Assembly: GCF_000004195.4 (NCBI RefSeq)
Contig: NC_030678.2
Coordinates: forward strand, 134,975,047 to 135,039,046
Length of the DNA stretch: 64,000 nt
DNA from: Xenopus tropicalis
Lineage: Eukaryota; Chordata; Amphibia; Anura; Pipidae
Reading direction: 5' to 3'
The position numbers and the translations under genes are program-made. The first letter of the stretch is position 1. Every line of letters starts with the position of its first letter. The notes under the pieces were generated by a model, which ran no database searches, was not told the origin of the DNA, and saw nothing but the letters and a program-made list of their open reading frames with translations. This document shows, piece after piece, positions 26,194 through 37,218 of the stretch.

Positions 26194-26627
26194 TACTCGC
26201 TTACCTTGCAGATATAAGGGCTCCTTTACAAATGTAACCACAAAGTGCAAAATCACATGTATGTAAAATGTTGCTTACAAAGGTGGGCCCTGCAATTTAC
26301 ATTTGCCTTATGCATGTATTACTAACAGGGTTTCCTTATTTTTTGTACAGTGACAACTTATTGCCAGAACTTTACAGCGATTGTACACCATTATCAGCCC
26401 CTGCATTCAGCTAGCTGCGTTTGCAGTGAAATGAGGATGTTTAAGATATCATTTATTACAATCATAGAACGGATTTGGACAAGTAGAGAGAGAGACTAGT
26501 GGGGCATGAGCCTAAGGGAGAAATCCTGTAACACATAAGCACATCATGGGGCTTGTATGAATTGTCATCTGCTGATTCTTTCATTAATACCCTTATAGGT
26601 CAACAAATGTATTATGAGCAAGACTTA

Positions 26628-26935
26628 GGGGCTTATTTATTATGCTGCGTAAAAAACAGCAAGAAAATTCGCCACAAATAGCCAGGCTTTACTGTGTAAA
26701 AAACGGCGTTAAATCAGCGTAATTTTTGTACGCGTTTTTTCTTCTGCTGGAACTTATGTAAAATAACGGCGTAAAATGTGGCATTTGGACGGCGTAATTT
26801 TTTTACGTGTTTTTTCTTCTGCTGGAAATAACGGCATAAAATCTGGCCTTCGGACAGCAATCTTCTCCGTTTACTTTACACAGTTTTTTACGTCGTTCAA
26901 GGAATTCATTTTACACAGCTTAATAAATATGCCCC
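26628..26935. mobile_element. MITE with TTA duplication and GGGGCTTATTTATTA ends
   Basis: TTA at 26625-26627 and 26936-26938. Ends ggggcttatttattatgc and taataaatatgcccc. It holds tandem gcgtaattttt and cttctgctgg segments. 308 bp, Harbinger-like by duplication size. End-like fragments (gggcttattta, ggggctcattcat) recur near 61818 and 63256. Confidence 0.8.
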
Positions 26936-26976
26936 TTAGAGACAATTGTGGAACATACTGTAGGCTTCTGCGCTGG

Positions 26977-27326
26977 TAAAACTGGTAAGTTTGCAACAGA
27001 AACGCTACTATAGTTTATATAAATGAGCTGCTGTGTCAACACGGGGGCAGCCATTGAAGCTGGGAAAAAGGAGAAAAGGCACAGGCACATAGCAGATAAC
27101 AGATAAGCTTTGTAGAATATAATGGGGTTTTATCTGTTATCTGCTAAGTAACCTGTGCCTTTTCTCCTGTAAATGGCTGCCCCCGTGGCTACACAGAAGC
27201 TTTATTATATAAACTATAGTAGTCTTTCTGAGGAAAACACACCAGTTGCACCAGTACAGGGCAGCATTACATTATATAGTAATTACTTTTATACACTTTC
27301 ATTTTTTGGTGTTACTGTCCCTTTAA
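26977..27326. mobile_element. T2/Kolobok-like MITE, left end truncated
   Basis: The right end ggtgttactgtccctttaa and inner blocks (ctactatagtttatataaat, aggcacaggcacatagcaga) match 60532-60939. The first about 75 bp of the family are missing. A long palindrome centred near 27122 is formed by the aggcacaggcacatagcaga block and its complement. Confidence 0.8.
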
Positions 27327-27373
27327 GCATGGGTTCACATGGCAAACTCATTTAGCACCCTATATGCTTTGTG

Positions 27374-28454
27374 CAGGGCCGCCATCAGGGGGGCACAGGG
27401 GGTACGATCGTCCCGGGCCCGAGCTTTAAAGGGGGCCCGGCCACGCTAGAGTTTCCTTAGCTCGGGCCCCCTTTCCTCAAGCCCGGGCCCCGTCTTTAGT
27501 TTTATCCTCCTCTTTGTGCCGCGGCTCGCTGCCGCATCTTTGCTTTTATAAGGTTGCGCCCGTGCGTACTGACGTCACACGCAGGGCCGCAACCTTATAA
27601 AAGCACGGAAGTAGCAGAGAGCCGCGGCACAGAGAGGAGGACATCGCCGAGCTGGGTGGCAGGAAATGTTAGGTGCTTGGGGCCCTGGGGGTAAACTGAA
27701 GGTTACTTGGGGGCCCTGGGGGTAAGCTGAAGGATACTTGGGGGGCCCTGGGGGTAAGCTGAAGGATACTTGGGGGGGCCCTGGGGGTAAGCTGAAGGAT
27801 ACTTGGGGGGTTTTGGGGGTAAGCTGAAGAATACTTTGGGGCCCTGGGGGTAAGCTGAAGGATGCTGGGGGAAGCCGGAGGATGCTGGGGGGGGGGCCCT
27901 GGGGGAAGCCAGAGGATGCTGGGGGAAGCAGGAGGATGCTTTGAGGGGCCCTGGGGGAAGCAGGAGGATGCTGGGGGGAGCCAGAGGATGCTGGGGGTGC
28001 CCTGGGGGGAAGCCGGAGCATGCTTGGGGGGAGCAGGAGGATGCTTTGAGGGGCCTGGAGGGAAGCAGGAGGATGCTGGAGGATGCTGGGGGGGGGGGGG
28101 CAGGAGAATGCTTGGGTGGCCTTGGAAGAAACAGGAGGACGCTGGGGGGGAGACGAAGGATGCGGAAGGAAGCAGCAGAGGGCAGGCCATAGTATGAGTA
28201 ATTTGGGGGGAGCACCAATGTTTTAGGGGGCCCTGGGCTGGCCAGCATTGATTTAGGGGGTACCTGCCCTGGCACCAATGTAAAACGTAACCCCTGGCCA
28301 CCAATGTTTTAGGGGGGCCCTGGCTACCAATGTCTGTATGTCCTTTGTATTGATGGGAGGGGTCACTGGGGGAGGGGCCATTGGGAGTGTGGGAGGAGGG
28401 GGGGCCCAGAAAATCTTGTTGTGAGGGGCCCCGTGATTTCTGATGGCGGCCCTG
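27374..28454. mobile_element. Non-autonomous hAT element (1081 bp) carrying a G-rich minisatellite
   Basis: Flanked by the 8-bp duplication GCTTTGTG at 27366-27373 and 28455-28462. Perfect 15-bp terminal repeats: CAGGGCCGCCATCAG and CTGATGGCGGCCCTG. Inside are a GC-rich segment (27400-27660) with an inverted repeat around gttgcgcccgtgc, then the array at 27664-28180, then further ggccctggc-containing sequence. No transposase is present. Confidence 0.93.
27664..28180. repeat. G-rich minisatellite within hAT element
   Basis: About 15 or more imperfect units of 30-42 bp. The left half reads roughly gggggccctgggggtaagct plus gaaggatactt; the right half drifts to agccggaggatgctggggg and related forms. 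Runs of four to ten G recur throughout on the + strand. Several stop-free frames on both strands (up to 211 codons) result from the repeat and are not genes. Confidence 0.93.
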
Positions 28455-30120
28455 GCTTTGTGTACCCTGAACTCTTTACTTAGTAAGGCAGTGCATTTCT
28501 CCATTGGTATCTATATACTGAAAGCCAACTGGTTTTCATCGGCTTCCAATGTGATCTTGTGCAGAGTATCAAAAACGTGACATGACGTCAACTGGCTGTT
28601 AAGTTATGAGCCTCAAGAAAGACGAAGAAGTGGGTAGAACTGCAGTGCATTTCGCTAGCATAATTACAGGGTAGGGTGGTTTAATCCAATTTTCATGTGT
28701 ATATACAGATCTTCGGCTTAGAAAATTGTACATTATTTGGGAATATAGGGAATAAGTAAAGTAGTTAAATGGTCAGTTAGCAGGTTAATTAATATTTCTC
28801 TTTATTTTGTTTATGTTAAAGAATAGGAAGATTATTAGGAAGGCTAGTTCTGCCTAGACTTTTTGTCTGAAATACATGGGCTTCTAGAGAAATAATTGCT
28901 AACCAGGGAGACTTTTCTGCTGACAGCTAATTGTTGCAGATAAGAACTGACATGAAACAGCTTGCCTTCAAAACATTTCCTGCTACAGCCTTTCTTAATA
29001 TTTGTGTGCCTAGAACTTTTTTTTATGTTAAAGCTTTGTTAGTTTAATTACCATACTGTCTTTACAAACTACATTAGTTCAAAAAAGGGCTTCCAGCAGG
29101 ATTCATTTCCAGTACAAAAGAATCACTAAACTGAGCAACATTTATTTTACATAATCTAATTAAGCTTGTAATCCTATAGGGGAGATTTCTAAAATGTAAA
29201 CGTTCTCCCTGAATTTTGCACATGGGATTTTTTATTCATCTTGGGTTATCATATATAATTTGAATGAAATATGTAGCAACTTGAACTTTTTGTCACAGGC
29301 AGATTTGGGGCCAATTGGCCACTTTTGCATACAGGGCTAAATCAGGTTGATCCCATAAATTTATTCACTGGGGCCTACGCAGGCCTGTCAGACAAGGACA
29401 GCATCAACCCACCAATGCTCTCCTTGTTTTTTTTTTTGTCAGATTGAAATCTTCCCAATTTTTCCACCTATAACAATCCAGTAAGCTGCTAATGCAGTTT
29501 GGAGGGACAGATTTGGCACCTTGTATTGGCCAATGTATGGCTACCTTACGTTCTGTAAGATTCATTTATATTAAAGTAACTTGAATTATTTGAAAAAAGT
29601 GCCAGTATAATTGGCTATGGTTATAAGTCTTTTGCTCATTGGGACTGATTAGCCCCTATATGTAACTGTGTAAGATTGATGTGTTTTTCATTGTGCCATA
29701 GGGGTAATGTAGCAAAAGCTGTATAGTTGTGTCTAGGTCTGATAATCAATAGAAATTAATCAGATGTCTTCTTTAATACAGTGGGCTATTGCATGCTACA
29801 TGCTGATTTGTTACTAGAACTAAAGCAAACCCTACCCACAGGTAGTGAAGGCAGAAGGCCTAAGACTGACTTTGTATAAGATATTGACTAACTTGCATAT
29901 AATTTCATTTTCAGCCTTCAGTTTTCCTAAATGTTGATTTAAAACATTATAACTGAACCTATATGCATGCCATTGTTGTCTGCACAGGAAGTATTTTCAG
30001 GAAGAACGGCATTTCACACAGAGCCCTAAAAAAGCATTGCGTAAAATATGTTCCTGCATTTACGAAAGAATATCTGGCATAAAGTTCGGTGTTATTGAAT
30101 GCATTTAGATAAATACTCTG

Positions 30121-30240
30121 TTTTAGGAAAAAAAAAAAATATTATTTTTTTTAGTATATAATTTAATTAATATATATATATATATATATATATTTAATTA
30201 TAATTCTATAATATATATTATTTACTTTATATATTTTTAG
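30121..30240. repeat. AT-rich low-complexity tract with (TA)n
   Basis: A-run, T-run and about 12 TA units. No gene signal. Confidence 0.9.
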
Positions 30241-30285
30241 TTGCTAGTGCTGAGATGTTGTGTTTGTGTTGAACTAGGAAAGTGA

Positions 30286-30441
30286 CATAGTTGGCATGTG
30301 ATGACAGTATCCTATTAAGATTGTAAAATATGCAAACGTTGTTAATAAAAATAACAATTAAAGAATATATATAAAGTTTGCATATGTTTACAAGTTGTTT
30401 TCATAATCTTAATAGGATACTGTCATCACATGCCATCTATG
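30286..30441. repeat. Large imperfect inverted repeat with perfect 30-bp core
   Basis: Bases 30293-30322 are the exact complement of 30405-30434, and pairing continues on both sides (catag/ctatg outside; a gcaaac/gtttgc block inside). The loop is AT-rich. No known family was recognised. Confidence 0.85.
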
Positions 30442-30817
30442 CCAATTTAGAAGAGCACATTCTATGCTATGGCTCTTTACTTGAGAAATAGGGAAATGGT
30501 CTTTATTTATAGCTAAGCCACAAACGGAGGTGATGCAAGTAAATCAGCTCTATTTGCTAAGTTGAGCAATTAAAAAATGTGTCTGTATTCTAAACAGTTT
30601 CCTTTCTGAGAAGTGGTTTAGTCAGTGTTTAGTCTCTTAATACTGGCCTCAAGTGGAAAAGTACTTAGACACTTATTCATTGTTTCTCAACTTAACATTA
30701 TATATTATATATTTTTTCACAAACCCTGTTGTCAAACCCTGTTATGCCATTTTGTTACTTAAAATGGTAAGTAATCAAGCTGGCATTAATAAAAAGTATA
30801 CTTGAAATAAACCCTGT

Positions 30818-31364
30818 TTAAAGGAGAAGGAAAGGCTAAGTCACTTGGGGGTGCTAAAATGTTAGGCACCCCCAAGTGACTTTAATCGCTTACCTTGTAC
30901 CCTGGGCTGGTGCCCCTGTTTGCAGAAAACAGCACCAGCCCGGGGTACCTTTGAGCGAGCGCTTCCTCCTTCCGCCTGCATTTTGCCGGGACCCCACGAG
31001 CGGCGCATGCGCAGTAGAGTGAAAAGCCGACTTCTCTGTTAAAGTTCGACTTTTCACTCTACTGCGCATGCGCGCGCGGCAATACAGGAAGGAGGAAGCG
31101 CTGCAGCTACCCCCTGTAGGGGAGCGCTTCCTCCTTAGTTTTGGAAGGACTAACGACAGACGCATGCACAGTAGAGTGAAAAGCCGACTTCTCGCGACCT
31201 TCGTGCGCGCGACGGAAGGAGGAAGCGCTGCAGCTACCCCAGGCTGGTGCTGTTCTCTCCTAACAGGGGCACCAGCCCGGGGTACAAGGTATGCGATTCA
31301 AGTCACTTGGGGGTGCCTAACATTTTGGCACCCCCAAGTGACTTTGTCTTTCCTTCTCTTTTAA
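30818..31364. mobile_element. T2/Kolobok-like MITE (547 bp), GGTGCC family
   Basis: TTAA at 30818-30821 and 31361-31364. The end begins aaaggagaaggaaaggctaa. Subterminal hairpins are built on cacttgggggtgc and gcacccccaagtg. The middle carries inverted gcgcttcctcctt and agtagagtgaaaag blocks with gcgcatgcgc palindromes. Copies are at 35289 and 49697; a fragment is at 36486-36555. Confidence 0.9.
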
Positions 31365-31535
31365 GTGGCTTTACAATTATTTTAATTTTACAGAAATCCG
31401 ATAGCTTTTTGTTGAATTGTGCAATAGATAACTGCAGATCATCACTAATTTGTATTTATTTCCATATAAATAGAATTCTGTTATTAAAAGGCTAACAGTG
31501 AATATTTGCTATTTACAAACTTTTGCTTAATATAG

Positions 31536-31654
31536 GATTCACCACTGTTTGATCTAATCAGACAAACAAGGGAACGGGAGGGTTTAGTGGATCATCCAGA
31601 ACTGGTGAGCACATTGCAGCAGCCGGTACAGCACAATCATACAGCCGCAGATTT
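31536..31654 (+). CDS. RB1: RB1 coding exon equivalent to human exon 18 (pocket subdomain B start)
   Basis: First of ten RB1 exons in the window; earlier exons lie off the left edge. It is 119 nt, equal to human exon 18, preceded by a tatag acceptor and followed by gtaagt. It starts in phase 0 with DSPLFDLI and ends two bases into a codon after NHTAAD. RB1 is the retinoblastoma tumour suppressor. In the nucleus it binds E2F-DP and LxCxE proteins and restrains the G1/S transition until CDKs phosphorylate it. This exon carries the serine matching human CDK site S567 (DSP) and leads into subdomain B of the pocket. The middle of the exon (about residues 11-34) is diverged from mammals, as expected for this linker. 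Identification is secure from sequence, exon lengths and the nested LPAR6. Confidence 0.96.
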
Positions 31655-32260
31655 GTAAGTAGAATGCGACCTGTCTGCTTTATATATATCATTAACATAA
31701 ACAGTATATTAATAAAACTATTGTCAAGCTAGAAACCTTAATTAACAATACTAGAATTATTTTTCTTCCTCCTTATTAGGAGTTTTAACCTAAGAATTGA
31801 CTCCCAAAATTTATTCCCTTTTTAATAAGACAAAAATACACAGTAGAAAGGTATGTGATCCAACTGTGTCAGAATGAACGCAGTATTGACTCAACTTCTA
31901 CTTGCACTGAGAATTTGTCTTTATATCAGATACTACCGGTGGGCTGCATATTCTTGCATTTACATGAAATCATATGCACAGAAACAGCAAACCTTCAGCC
32001 TTCAGAGAGGCTATTACTTTTTTCCTTCATGCTGTTTAGTATTATTTATTTATATTTTTAACCCATCACTTAAATTTATGTTTACATTTAACAGATGCAT
32101 TCTGCAAATTTATTATTTTTCTACTGTTGATTAGGTATAGTCTTCTGTACCCCCAAGCTGCATTAGGTAGCCCTAACTCTAAGGTATATGAGCTGGGGCT
32201 GCCTAATGCTGTTGGGCCACTGGAGGCTATATCAAATAAGCCATAGATGAACATAAAATA

Positions 32261-33843
32261 CCGTATATACTCGAGTATAAGCCGAGTTTTTCAGCACTAA
32301 AAATGGGCTCAAAAAGTAACCCTCGGCTTATACTCGAGTATATACATGTGCTTTTGTCCAAAGTCGCTGCTCCTCGCTCGCAAGCCCCCCCCCCCCGACG
32401 GACACAGTGTGTAACTGTGCGCGCGCTTTTCGAATATATACGGCACCTGGTACTTAGTGTGCATTTGTCCCCAGATGCTGCTCCCGTGCCTGTGTGTAAC
32501 TGTGCGCGCGCGGCCACGTTTGTTCGCGTGCATACGCGACCGTGTGACCGCAGCTACACACTGGCACGGGGAGGGTAGCACGCAAGGAGCAGCGTCTGGG
32601 GAGAAATGCGCGTGTGCGCGGGTGTTCCAGTACTAGTGTGCGTTACCTCAGGCTTGCAGAGTGAGTACAAATTAAACATTTGAGCTGCCATTGTTATTTC
32701 ATATATTTGTGTAGAGAAAATACTCAGATAAATACTCTGATAACTTTGCTCAATGACAGTGTCAGGGAGAGAACAAAATATATCAGTTTACTAACTAAAC
32801 TGGAAGTAATATTAATTAGTTTGTGCATGTAGGTTATACATCAGACAAACAATCTATTTATGGGACTGTGCCACGAGGATAAGATAATTAGTTCATATAA
32901 ATAAGCAGTATCCTGTGAATGTATCCCGCAAACTTACTCATAAGCAAGGCAAGCAGAAAGCCATGCATATGCCCATACGCTAAACCTGATGCTAGTTGTG
33001 GTGGCATTAATATTGGAACCAGAGTATGCAGCTCCAATATTGGTGTATGCAGGCTATTTAATGGGTGAAAGAAGTGCCTAGTTGCACCACATACAAAGGG
33101 AACCATGAAATTACAACTTGTTCAAGGCAGTACAGTACTGTAACTTTATAGGGGGGGTCATTACATTTCAACACCCCTTCCTAAGTCAGGCCTTTGCAAA
33201 GTGCAAAGATTTTGTAACCCAAATGATGTAATATATTACTTGTTTAGGCTTCAGTTGTTCTTAACCACAGAAGTAATTTATCAAACAACAATAATTAAAG
33301 TGAGTATCAAAGAATAAGCAGTTTGACACAGGCTCATACACCCTTAGAGCTTGTGCTTGTGAGCATTTCTTGAACATCCCTGCTGCATTTAGTTCTCCTT
33401 TAACCACAGTGCACAGGATTGGACTGGGAATTAAAGAGAGGCCACCTTTTAGTTAACTTTTAGTTAAGCATGCCCCACATTGGAAAGCACTGTCACTCAC
33501 TGCACAGACCAGCAATATAACTCTCCTTTACTCAGTGGCCCAGAAACACGTCACATTGACCCCAGCATTATGTGATATAATGGCACCAGCAAACTATGAC
33601 ACAATTTCCCCAGCTTTTCAAGATGACCCAAGGTGACCCAAACAAGGTATCAAACAGGAACTGAAGTATTTAGTTATCTATTACTTATTTATCTGTTATT
33701 TATTTGATTATTGAAACTTGGCAGTAGCTGCTGCATTTCCCACCCTAGGCTTATACTCGAGTCAATAGGTTTTTCCAGTTTTCTTAGGTAAAATTAGGTA
33801 CCTCGGCTTATATTCGGATCGGCTTATACTCGAGTATATACGG
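32261..33843. mobile_element. Longer copy of the CTCGAGTATAAGCC element (1583 bp) with CpG-rich core
   Basis: TA at 32259-32260 and 33844-33845. Left end ccgtatatactcgagtataa, right end ttatactcgagtatatacgg. The left 80 bp can fold on itself because the cggcttatactcgagtatat motif recurs inverted at 32324-32343. A CpG-rich segment occupies about 32350-32660. No transposase frame was found, so it is non-autonomous or holds unrelated inserted DNA. In the RB1 intron between exons 18 and 19. Confidence 0.82.
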
Positions 33844-33976
33844 TATCTATATGGCAAGCTTGACTCTCTTAATGGATTCTAACAGAAGACCTTTGTAAAA
33901 CACAAAGTATGTAAATGTGAAATACCCTTTAAATGCTTCTAGTATATTTCTTGAATATCACAGGTTTAGGCCTCCT

Positions 33977-34410
33977 TTAATGGGTAAGTACACCACTAGT
34001 TTAATGAGTAGGGTTTGTACTGAACGTACTTTAATTTAAAAAAAAAAAAAATAGGTTCACTGAACAGGGCAAAATCTGAAACTGCTACATGCTACTTCCT
34101 AATTCATATGACAAGAATTAAAACAAACTAGTAGTCCACTAAGAAAATGAGCTGCCCTGTATCTCTCAAAGCTTAGCAGGCTGCAGCTGATGAAGGGAGG
34201 GGTTTGTTTGTACAAAGAGCTACTTAGTTGGAGTGTTGATTTGTTTTGTGTTCATAAGAGTCAGGAAGTGGAATGTGACTTAACTTTCAGATTCTGATTT
34301 TGTATTTTTTTTTTTTTTTAAGTTCTTGCACTTATTAAAATAATAGGAAAAAACGTATGTTCAGCACAAGCCCTAATTATTGAACCCATGGTGACATACT
34401 GCTCCTTTAA
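33977..34410. mobile_element. Probable T2/Kolobok-like MITE, degraded ends
   Basis: TTAA at 33977-33980 and 34407-34410. Left end ttaatgggtaagtacacc, right end gacatactgctcctttaa. It resembles the fragment at 4374-4560 (aaaggggcagtatacccc). Ends agree only in part. Confidence 0.5.
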
Positions 34411-35288
34411 GTAAACCCAATGTAGAGATAGGGGGTATTTACAGTAAAGGAAGTCCCTATATTTCCTGTATCGAAGTAGGAGAATATTATTGCAAGTATA
34501 TACGTTATACATTAAAGGATAAATGTTTCCAGAAATAATCAGAAGATTAGAAACAGATACATGAGATTGTTTTGCAGTTTTATGTATCTTACAGCACCCA
34601 GCCATTCACATTGAGAAAAAATGCCTAATGTTACAGCCTGTGGTATGAGATAAAAGCAGTTCCGTTTCCTTTGAAAACAAACTATTTGCTCTTATTTCAA
34701 AGAGACTTGGTGACTGGGGATTCTGTTAACAAATAGTCCAAAAAAAACTTTGACACATGCAGCTCTACAACTGTTAAGGCATCATTCTGACATGTCCTTC
34801 TTTTGTCTAGTCCTGCTAAATCATGTACCAACTATTTCTGTTATTGGCTTCCATGAATGTTCCTGCTGATCTACACAATCTAATAGATAGGACACTGCAG
34901 TGAGGTTCTCTATGCCAAATCATGATCACACACTGCGAATACTATGTGAGGCTTGCTGTAACATTACATATGAACCACAGAGGTGAGACCAGCACTGAAT
35001 AAGAGGCACCAACCTAGAGGCTAAATGCAGGTGCATCTTGGCCACATTCATTATGCCGCTTACGCTTGGTCTAAAAGTGTGTGAACAACTTCAAAAAATA
35101 GGCTGAACATTGATGTTTTGGGCTTCTGTATCTCAGAAGCCGGCATGGAATAACTTTGCCTAAATACACAAATATATTTTGCTTGAATACTATACCAGTA
35201 TTACATGCATCAAGTATCTAATACAATGGTGTTTTGGCAAAAAAATTGTGTCTGCAAGTAAACAAGATGGTAGATATCCAGTTATAAA

Positions 35289-35670
35289 TTAAAGGACAAG
35301 GAAAGGCAAAGTCACTTGGGGGTGCCAAAATGTTAGGCACCCCCAAGTGACTTAAATCGCTTACCTTGTACCCCAGGCTGGTGCCCCTGTTAGGAGAAAA
35401 CAGCCCAGGGTACCTGTATGGGTGCGCTTCCTCCTTCGTTTTGGAAGGACTAACGACAGACGCATGTGCAGTAGAGTGAAAAGCAGACTTCTCGCGACCT
35501 TCGTGTGCGCAACCGAAGACGGAAGGAGGAAGCGCTGCAGCTACCCCAGGCTGGTGCTGTTTTCTCCTAACAGGGGCAACAGCCCGGGGTACAAGGTAAG
35601 CGATTTAAGTCACTTGGGGGTGCCTAACATTTTGGCACCCCCAAGTGACTTAGCCTTCCCTTGTCCTTTA
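35289..35670. mobile_element. T2/Kolobok-like MITE (GGTGCC family)
   Basis: Left TTAA at 35289-35292; the right end reads ttgtccttta with the final TTAA mutated. Same hairpins (cacttgggggtgcc and complement) and gcgcttcctcctt block as 30818-31364. In the RB1 intron between exons 18 and 19. Confidence 0.88.
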
Positions 35671-35703
35671 TGTTTTATTTATGGGAAGCAGGAAAAGAAG
35701 CGA

Positions 35704-35983
35704 AATATTATTATTACTAACACATATTTATAAAACGCTAACATATTCTGCAGTGCTGTACAGTAAATGGGTGTATACATTGAGCATACATTAAATACGT
35801 GTATACATTGAACATGCAAGATTACATACCAACAACTGATTCAAGAGGTAAAGAGGATTCTGCCCAAAAGAGCTTACAATCTAAAAAATATACACAATAT
35901 TAAAAATGTAACAGATTAAATACAACAACAACCAACAACTGATTCAAGAGATAAAGAGGGTTCTGCTCAAAAGAGCTTACAAT
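35704..35983 (-). repeat. Inverted retroposon tail with internal duplication
   Basis: Complement of the 14230-type tail: tattattactaacacatatt, ctgtacagta, then cccaaaagagcttacaatct. A segment of about 55 bp (accaacaactgattcaagag to aaaagagcttacaat) occurs twice, at about 35828-35879 and 35930-35982. Confidence 0.65.
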
Positions 35984-36007
35984 AAAAAAAAAATAAACAC
36001 AATAAAA

Positions 36008-36118
36008 CAGGCCTGGACTGGGATTCAAAATAGGCCCTGGCATTTCAAGTACACAGAGACCCACATCTTACAGCAGCCCCTCTGGAATTTGAGTCCACAG
36101 ATTGCCAGTTCAGGCCTG
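36008..36118. mobile_element. Short hAT-like MITE related to the CAGTGTCGGACTGGG family
   Basis: Inverted ends caggcctggactggga and ttgccagttcaggcctg, 111 bp. A diverged fragment of similar sequence (ctgggtgtcaaaataggcc, then catggcatttcaagtacac) is at about 16620-16755. No clean target duplication was found. Confidence 0.6.
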
Positions 36119-36279
36119 CTTGCACATACACCAGTGCTTACAGTCACACAAATTTCCCCGCACTGCAGCAGAACCAATCTCACACTATAGTATCAAAATG
36201 TACAGTGCTGCATAAATACATACATACATACATACAGACAGTTTTATACAAATTTATACATACAGACAGACAAATTTAA

Positions 36280-36482
36280 GGGCAATGTCACATGGTGCTA
36301 TTTGTAGCCTGTGTTTTGTCGTAGCTACACAACACCAGCAAAAACCCTGCCATAGACAGTACTGGGAATTGTCTCTGCTAAAACATTCAAATTGTGTAAA
36401 TGCTCAAAAGTTCATACAAAGGCATTTTTAAATATTTTCTGGCGCTTTGTAAGTGGCAACAAAACGCAGCCTGTCATTGCCC
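36280..36482. mobile_element. MITE with TAA duplication and GGGCAATG ends
   Basis: TAA at 36277-36279 and 36483-36485. Ends gggcaatgtcacatgg and cctgtcattgccc. 203 bp, Harbinger-like. A related copy (gggcaatgacacactgagct to tgtgttacagccc) is at about 51143-51302. Confidence 0.82.
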
Positions 36483-36742
36483 TAAAGGACAAGTTGTTAG
36501 GCACCCCCAGAGACTTTAATCTCATACCTGATACTCCTGGCTGGCACTTGCCTGGGTAGTTTACAATACTTGGCTCATGCAAAAATAAATGTGTCTATTT
36601 GTGATGAGGTGATCATTAATGTATTAATTGGTTAGAGTTTTGCATTACTTTTCTTGTTTTGGGGTGGGGGGGGGGCGGCGAAGACCCAAAGTAATTAATG
36701 AACCCATGTATATTTTTGTGTTTTTTGTTCTGTAATGTTTAG

Positions 36743-36879
36743 GTATCTCTCACCTTCAAGATCATCCCATCAATGTCCTGTAACTAGTGTGCGCACCTCA
36801 TCTGTTACTAATGGGCAGGTTTCACCCTCACAACCAGTTCAGCAGAAATCAACCTCACTGTCACTCTTTTACAAAAAAG
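36743..36879 (+). CDS. RB1: RB1 coding exon equivalent to human exon 19
   Basis: 137 nt, with an ag acceptor at 36741-36742 and a gtatga donor. It completes the split codon from the previous exon and ends one base into a Val codon. It encodes YLSPSRSS, then a Ser/Pro/Gln-rich linker, then KSTSLSLFYKK, which starts the second cyclin-like fold of the pocket. It is 9 nt (three codons) shorter than the human exon, so the frame is kept. The SP site matching human S608 is present. The second proline-directed site (human S612, RSP) reads RSS here, so that site appears lost or moved. Confidence 0.96.
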
Positions 36880-37218
36880 GTATGATTTTTGGTTTTGTTT
36901 TAATGCACGGCACTTATTGGGGTAAAGAATATTACAGAAGGTACTACATTTGAAAACGATCGCTTTAAAGGAGAATGATAATGATAACAAAATGATTATT
37001 AAAAGTATTGTTTGGAATATAAATTTATTCCTAAAGCCCCAGAATTTTTCACAGAGCATGAGAGGCCTCTGCAACTGAGATTTTAAAGCTTTAGTCTCAA
37101 TCCACTCCAATGAATATCACGTTTGTGCAAAATATATATATAAACCAAAAATGTTGTATTGCCGTGACAGTATTATCTTTATTTTTTTGTGGTAATTGCT
37201 GTTCCTGTTTTAATCTAG

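Larger units (their letters stand above)
13090..26624. other. RB1 intron 17 upstream of LPAR6
   Basis: LPAR6 noncoding 5' exons probably lie here on the minus strand, but only weak acceptor candidates (such as ttcctcag near 13117-13124) could be seen. The rest is unique AT-rich DNA plus listed repeats and diverged ggtggccatac-type remnants. Confidence 0.6.
28463..31535. other. RB1 intron 17, right end
   Basis: Contains a diverged gtggccatac-type repeat (about 29290-29550), the 30286-30441 inverted repeat and the 30818-31364 MITE. A T-rich tract precedes the exon 18 acceptor. Confidence 0.7.
31655..36742. other. RB1 intron between exons 18 and 19
   Basis: About 5.1 kb, with the CpG-bearing element at 32261-33843, T2-like MITEs, a retroposon tail and two short MITEs. 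No internal exon recognised. Confidence 0.75.

Noticed and set aside
27575..28304. Proline-rich minus-strand frames of 148-211 codons
   Set aside because: They are the G-rich minisatellite in several frames; three overlapping frames are equally open, as expected of a repeat.
30890..31364. Frames of 82-98 codons in 30890-31364 and 35422-35733
   Set aside because: They lie in copies of the same TTAA MITE; their similarity to each other reflects repeat copies, not a gene family.
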